From Phycisphaerae bacterium (lineage in GTDB: Bacteria > Planctomycetota > Phycisphaerae > WQYP01): a stretch of DNA of 7,282 bases. Location: assembly GCA_013044065.1 (NCBI GenBank), contig JABEVA010000122.1, forward strand, positions 1-7,282. Reading direction: 5' to 3'. The notes beneath the pieces were generated by a model that saw only the letters and a program-made list of their open reading frames with translations, made no database searches and was not told the origin of the DNA. The number at the start of each line of letters is the position of its first letter. The first letter of the stretch is position 1. Shown here piece after piece: positions 6,199 through 7,282 of this stretch. Position numbers and translations under genes: made by a program.

Positions 6199-7282
6199 AT
6201 GCTGGATAGTGTGTTAATCTGGGCGGATAAAAATCGTGGGCGGTGGCTGGAAGACCTGCGGCAATGGCTGGCCATTCCCAGTGTTTCCACACAGCAATCG
6301 CATGATGCCGATGTTGCCGCAGCCGCGGAATGGGCCATGCTCAGCCTCAGAGGCATCGGTCTGACGGCGGAATTAATTTCCACCCCCCGCCATCCGTGTG
6401 TGTTTGCCACCACCCCGGCTAGCCTGTGCCCGGCCCATGCGCCACACATCTTATTTTATGGCCATTACGATGTACAACCCGCGCAAATAGAGGATGGCTG
6501 GCACACGCCGCCGTTTAAGCCCACCGTGAAAAATGGAGATCTGATTGCCCGCGGATCCAGTGATGACAAAGGCCAGGTACACGCCCACTTGGCGGCGCTG
6601 CTGGCGTGGCGGGAAATTGCCTCGGAATTGCCCGTACGCCTGACCGTGCTGCTGGAGGGCGAGGAAGAGATCGGGTCTATCAACTTGCCAACGGTGATGG
6701 AACAGCGGAGAGATCAATTAAAATCCGCCCAGGCGTTGATTATCAGTGATTGCAACCAGTTTGCGCCGGGGCTGCCCGCGCTTACCTGCGGCCTGCGTGG
6801 GTTGATGTATTACCAAATGGAGGTGCAAGGCCCCGCCGCGGACCTGCACAGCGGTCTTTTTGGCGGCGCAGTGGCCAACCCCGCCAATGCTTTGGTCGAA
6901 ATGCTGGCCCGCATGCACGATGGCCAGGGGCGCGTCACCTTATCCGGCTTTTATGATGATGTGGCCGACGTGGAGGAGGCCCTGCGCCGGCAGTGGCGCA
7001 GCCTGCCATTTACAGACGACCAATTCGCCCGCGAAGCAGGTATCAAAACCCCCTTTGGCGAAACCGGCTACACCACGCTGGAACGCAAATGGATTCGTCC
7101 TACATTAGACATTAACGGCCTGTGGAGCGGTTATCAGGGGCCGGGAGCGAAAACGGTTTTGCCCGCCAGGGCCAGCGCGAAACTTTCCATGCGGCTGGTG
7201 CCCAACCAAAATCCGCAGAAAATCGCGACCGCATTTGAGGCTTTTATCCAGCAGATCACCCCACCCGGAGTTGCCGTAACCC
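6199..7282 (+). CDS. M20-family metallo-dipeptidase (3' end cut by window)
   Basis: The first 361 codons of a cytoplasmic zinc peptidase of family M20, in the group related to carnosine dipeptidases and PepV-like enzymes, which cleave dipeptides and other small peptides. Translation from the ATG at 6199 shows GHYDVQP with metal ligand H89 and D91, RGSSDDKGQ with bridging ligand D122, LLEGEEEIGS with catalytic base E156 and metal ligand E157, and IISDCN with metal ligand D184. DLHSGLFGGAV follows, with H217, the conserved histidine of the inserted dimerisation (lid) domain. Roles are assigned by alignment to known M20 motifs. The family is usually about 450 residues, so roughly the last 90, including the final metal-binding histidine, lie beyond the window. 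It starts 35 bases after the ThuA fusion gene on the same strand and is probably in the same operon. A relative acting on another amide bond, such as a deacylase, is less likely given the DLHSG lid motif. Confidence 0.9.
   Translation, partial: MLDSVLIWADKNRGRWLEDLRQWLAIPSVSTQQSHDADVAAAAEWAMLSLRGIGLTAELISTPRHPCVFATTPASLCPAHAPHILFYGHYDVQPAQIEDGWHTPPFKPTVKNGDLIARGSSDDKGQVHAHLAALLAWREIASELPVRLTVLLEGEEEIGSINLPTVMEQRRDQLKSAQALIISDCNQFAPGLPALTCGLRGLMYYQMEVQGPAADLHSGLFGGAVANPANALVEMLARMHDGQGRVTLSGFYDDVADVEEALRRQWRSLPFTDDQFAREAGIKTPFGETGYTTLERKWIRPTLDINGLWSGYQGPGAKTVLPARASAKLSMRLVPNQNPQKIATAFEAFIQQITPPGVAVT

Overview
The window most likely comes from a planctomycete or a close relative (phylum Planctomycetota). 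I infer this from the gene types. A membrane-anchored protein combines an alpha/alpha-toroid with DUF4159 domains. Next to it are ThuA and Gfo/Idh/MocA sugar-modification domains and an M20 dipeptidase. Base composition is moderately GC-rich, with one AT-rich intergenic patch. No rRNA, tRNA, mobile element or CRISPR array was seen, and the phylum is not proven by the sequence alone.

Layout: (1) Bases 1-2667, + strand, hold a large exported or membrane-anchored protein. It has a possible N-terminal zinc ribbon cut by the window edge, one transmembrane segment, a long Pro/Ser/Thr-rich linker, a squalene-cyclase-like alpha/alpha-toroid and two consecutive DUF4159-like domains. (2) Bases 2687-4111, - strand, hold a 12-helix MFS transporter of the phosphate:H+ symporter type. 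It converges on gene 1 with only 19 bases between the stop codons. (3) Bases 4112-4531 form the divergent control region. It has a clear Shine-Dalgarno site for the transporter, a perfect 11-bp inverted repeat in AT-rich DNA (candidate operator) and a sigma70-like promoter candidate facing right. (4) Bases 4532-6163, + strand, hold a single-chain fusion of a ThuA domain with a Gfo/Idh/MocA NAD(P)-dependent oxidoreductase, resembling ThuA and ThuB of the trehalose-utilisation pathway joined together. (5) From 6199 to the right edge, + strand, lies the first 361 codons of an M20-family metallo-dipeptidase, 35 bases after the fusion gene and probably co-transcribed with it.

How the parts work together: the right half looks like a catabolic unit. 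The fusion enzyme probably oxidises and processes a sugar or glycoside, and the dipeptidase cleaves small peptides. The divergent transporter probably imports inorganic phosphate, because all the phosphate-binding positions known from the fungal PiPT structure can be found in it. Gene 1 is probably unrelated to this unit; its function is unknown. I found no convincing new defence or mobile system. The most notable items are the tandem DUF4159 architecture, the ThuA-oxidoreductase fusion and the operator-like palindrome.
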